Under the pieces are notes generated by a model, which made no database searches, was not told the DNA's origin, and saw only the letters and a list, made by a program, of their open reading frames with translations. A stretch of 16,071 nucleotides of DNA from Euryarchaeota archaeon UBA439 (GTDB lineage Archaea > Thermoplasmatota > Poseidoniia > Poseidoniales > Thalassarchaeaceae), in contig DANB01000029.1 in the NCBI GenBank assembly GCA_002497245.1, positions 1 through 16,071 on the forward strand, given 5' to 3'. A program made the position numbers and the translations under genes. Below, piece by piece: positions 14,864 to 16,071 of the stretch (the first letter of the stretch is position 1; each line of letters begins with the position of its first letter).

Positions 14864-14869
14864 TTTAAG
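14864..14869 (-). promoter_or_regulatory. TATA-like box for the leftward glycosyltransferase
   Basis: On the minus strand this reads CTTAAA, centred about 27 nt before ATG 14839, the spacing expected for leaderless archaeal transcription. It is the only good candidate in the 41-bp divergent gap. Confidence 0.4.
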
Positions 14870-14880
14870 TCAGATACGCT

Positions 14881-15975
14881 TTGACGAGTACTGTGGTTAG
14901 ACGTGTTTTACTAGCTAGAGGGGGAGCTCTAGGCTCTAATACTGGTCTTGGTAGGGCTCATTTTTCATTGGTCTCAGTGTTAGAAAAAACATTAGTTAGA
15001 GACTGGACTCTAGCAGGTATAATCGAACATCCATTAAAGGATAATATTTTATCAAGAATTTGGAATAGATGGAGAGTTCATCCGAATGTAGTTAAAGAAA
15101 AAACAGAATTTTCAACTGCTGATTTGTTACACATTACTGACCAAGAGCAAGCTCATTTAGTTCCCAAAAATAGTAAAATTCCAGTAGTAGTTACAGTTCA
15201 TGATTTATTTCATATCAATCCTAGAAAGATAACTATAGATAATGATGTAATCAATGTCGGTGAAAATAATCCAAATTTAGTTCGTAAATTTGATATTAAT
15301 AAATTAAAATCAGGTTTAAGTCGTGCTGATTTACTAATTTGCATCTCAGAATCAACGCGAAATGAAGTAAAGCGTCTTTTCCCAAATAAGAAAACAGCTC
15401 TTGTTAGGCATCAGATAGACGTAGATCACTGGGATCCTGAATTCAATCCTAAATCTTCTGAATTAATTAGTGATTTTTATGATTCTGAAAAATGTTTGAT
15501 TATCACTGTGGGGAGTAATGAACCTAGAAAACGATTAGATTTAGTAAATGATATAATTTTAGGATTAGATCCAGAGGTTTCAAGAGAAATAAATTTGGTA
15601 AACATAGGTAGTGACATTAGACTCGACGAGGATCAGTTAATTGCATCATTTCAACATGCTGAAGCATTATTATTTCCAAGCGTTTCAGAAGGTTTTGGTT
15701 ATCCTCCTGCTGAAGCTATGGCTGCAGGATGTAAAGTACTAGCTTCAGATTCTGCAGCTCATAATGAAATAATTCCGAATGAATATCTTCTACCAGTAGA
15801 CGAATTAAGAGCCTGGATTGATGCTATCGAAACTATCCACTCAGAATGGAAGATGAATAAAGGTAAAGAACGCCGAGTAAATCTCAAATTGACTCAACAT
15901 GTTAGAAATTTATTAAGTCCGGCAGCTCATGGAGTTGCCTTATCTAAGGCTTACGATCTTCTTTTCGAAGAATAG
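14881..15975 (+). CDS. GT4-type glycosyltransferase (second)
   Basis: A 364-aa GT-B glycosyltransferase. Visible signatures are a glycine-rich N-terminal segment LARGGALGSNTGLGRAHFSL (11-30), VTVHDLFHINPRK (104-116) and ADLLICISESTRNEVKRLFP (149-168). These are typical of GT4 mannosyl/glucosyl transferases. The donor-domain start is ITVGSNEPRKRLDLV (208-222), and the EX7E motif is E270-GFGYPPA-E278, followed by EAMAAGCKVLASD (278-290). The start is TTG 14881; GTG 14893 (V5) is an alternative and neither has a Shine-Dalgarno. It is only distantly similar to the divergent glycosyltransferase, so recent duplication is unlikely, but both may act on the same glycan. The next gene begins 13 bp after its stop on the same strand. 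Confidence 0.88.
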   Translation: MTSTVVRRVLLARGGALGSNTGLGRAHFSLVSVLEKTLVRDWTLAGIIEHPLKDNILSRIWNRWRVHPNVVKEKTEFSTADLLHITDQEQAHLVPKNSKIPVVVTVHDLFHINPRKITIDNDVINVGENNPNLVRKFDINKLKSGLSRADLLICISESTRNEVKRLFPNKKTALVRHQIDVDHWDPEFNPKSSELISDFYDSEKCLIITVGSNEPRKRLDLVNDIILGLDPEVSREINLVNIGSDIRLDEDQLIASFQHAEALLFPSVSEGFGYPPAEAMAAGCKVLASDSAAHNEIIPNEYLLPVDELRAWIDAIETIHSEWKMNKGKERRVNLKLTQHVRNLLSPAAHGVALSKAYDLLFEE

Positions 15976-15988
15976 GATTCTGATTATT

Positions 15989-16071
15989 ATGTTGCCCTCT
16001 TTTAATGTACTTGGTACTGAATTAGAAACATGTTCAACTTCACCATTGACAGGTTGGTTTAGAGATGGTTG
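15989..16071 (+). CDS. DUF2237-type protein, 3'-truncated
   Basis: Only the first 27 codons are inside the window. From ATG 15989 they read MLPSFNVLGTELETCSTSPL then TGWFRDG, running off the right edge. The NVLGTxLExCSxxPLTGxxRDG pattern is the well-conserved N terminus of the DUF2237 family, small proteins of about 120 aa found in bacteria and archaea with no established function. It lies 13 bp downstream of the glycosyltransferase and is probably co-transcribed. The family call rests on remembered consensus; the rest of the gene is needed to confirm it. Confidence 0.75.
   Translation, partial: MLPSFNVLGTELETCSTSPLTGWFRDG

Overview
The window is an ordinary-looking but information-rich piece of an AT-rich archaeal chromosome, most likely a planktonic marine euryarchaeon of the Marine Group II/III type (Poseidoniales and relatives). 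This is inference. It rests on the mix of several winged-helix regulators, exported multi-Ig-domain proteins with a short basic cytoplasmic tail, an archaeal-type 3-hydroxyacyl-CoA dehydrogenase/enoyl-CoA hydratase fusion, many GTG/TTG starts, and TATA-like boxes placed for leaderless transcription. No rRNA, tRNA, CRISPR array, insertion sequence or phage gene was seen.

Layout. 1-657 is the 3' part of a tRNA-dihydrouridine synthase cut by the window edge. 712-4489 is a same-strand run: a TauE/SafE-type membrane permease, then three abutting oxidoreductases (Kv-beta-like aldo/keto reductase, FabG-like SDR, Old Yellow Enzyme family ene-reductase) that look like one redox pathway. 4493-6833 holds three consecutive minus-strand transcription regulators: a two-winged-helix protein of 360 aa, a 220-aa protein with two winged helices behind a predicted membrane segment, and an HxlR-family protein. 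6834-7139 is the most unusual spot. It is a compact divergent control region with four AGTGT(A/G)-type half-sites and two TATA-like boxes, driving HxlR leftwards and, to the right, two very small overlapping genes (25 and 35 codons), each with a strong Shine-Dalgarno. 7152-9218 is the fatty-acid beta-oxidation-type fusion enzyme on the minus strand.

9303-13614 is a translationally coupled three-gene unit: two exported, membrane-anchored proteins that each contain only two cysteines, both in an N-terminal CxCH or CxxxCH motif followed by a Reeler-like (choice-of-anchor V) domain, and a multi-pass membrane protein. 13616-15975 holds two head-to-head GT4-type glycosyltransferases, and at the right edge begins a DUF2237-type gene.

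The best candidates for something undescribed are the HxlR/AGTGTA-box/micro-operon region (6834-7139) and the CxCH/CxxxCH surface-protein unit (9303-13614). Genes inside coupled units carry clear Shine-Dalgarno sequences, while several unit-leading genes seem to be leaderless.
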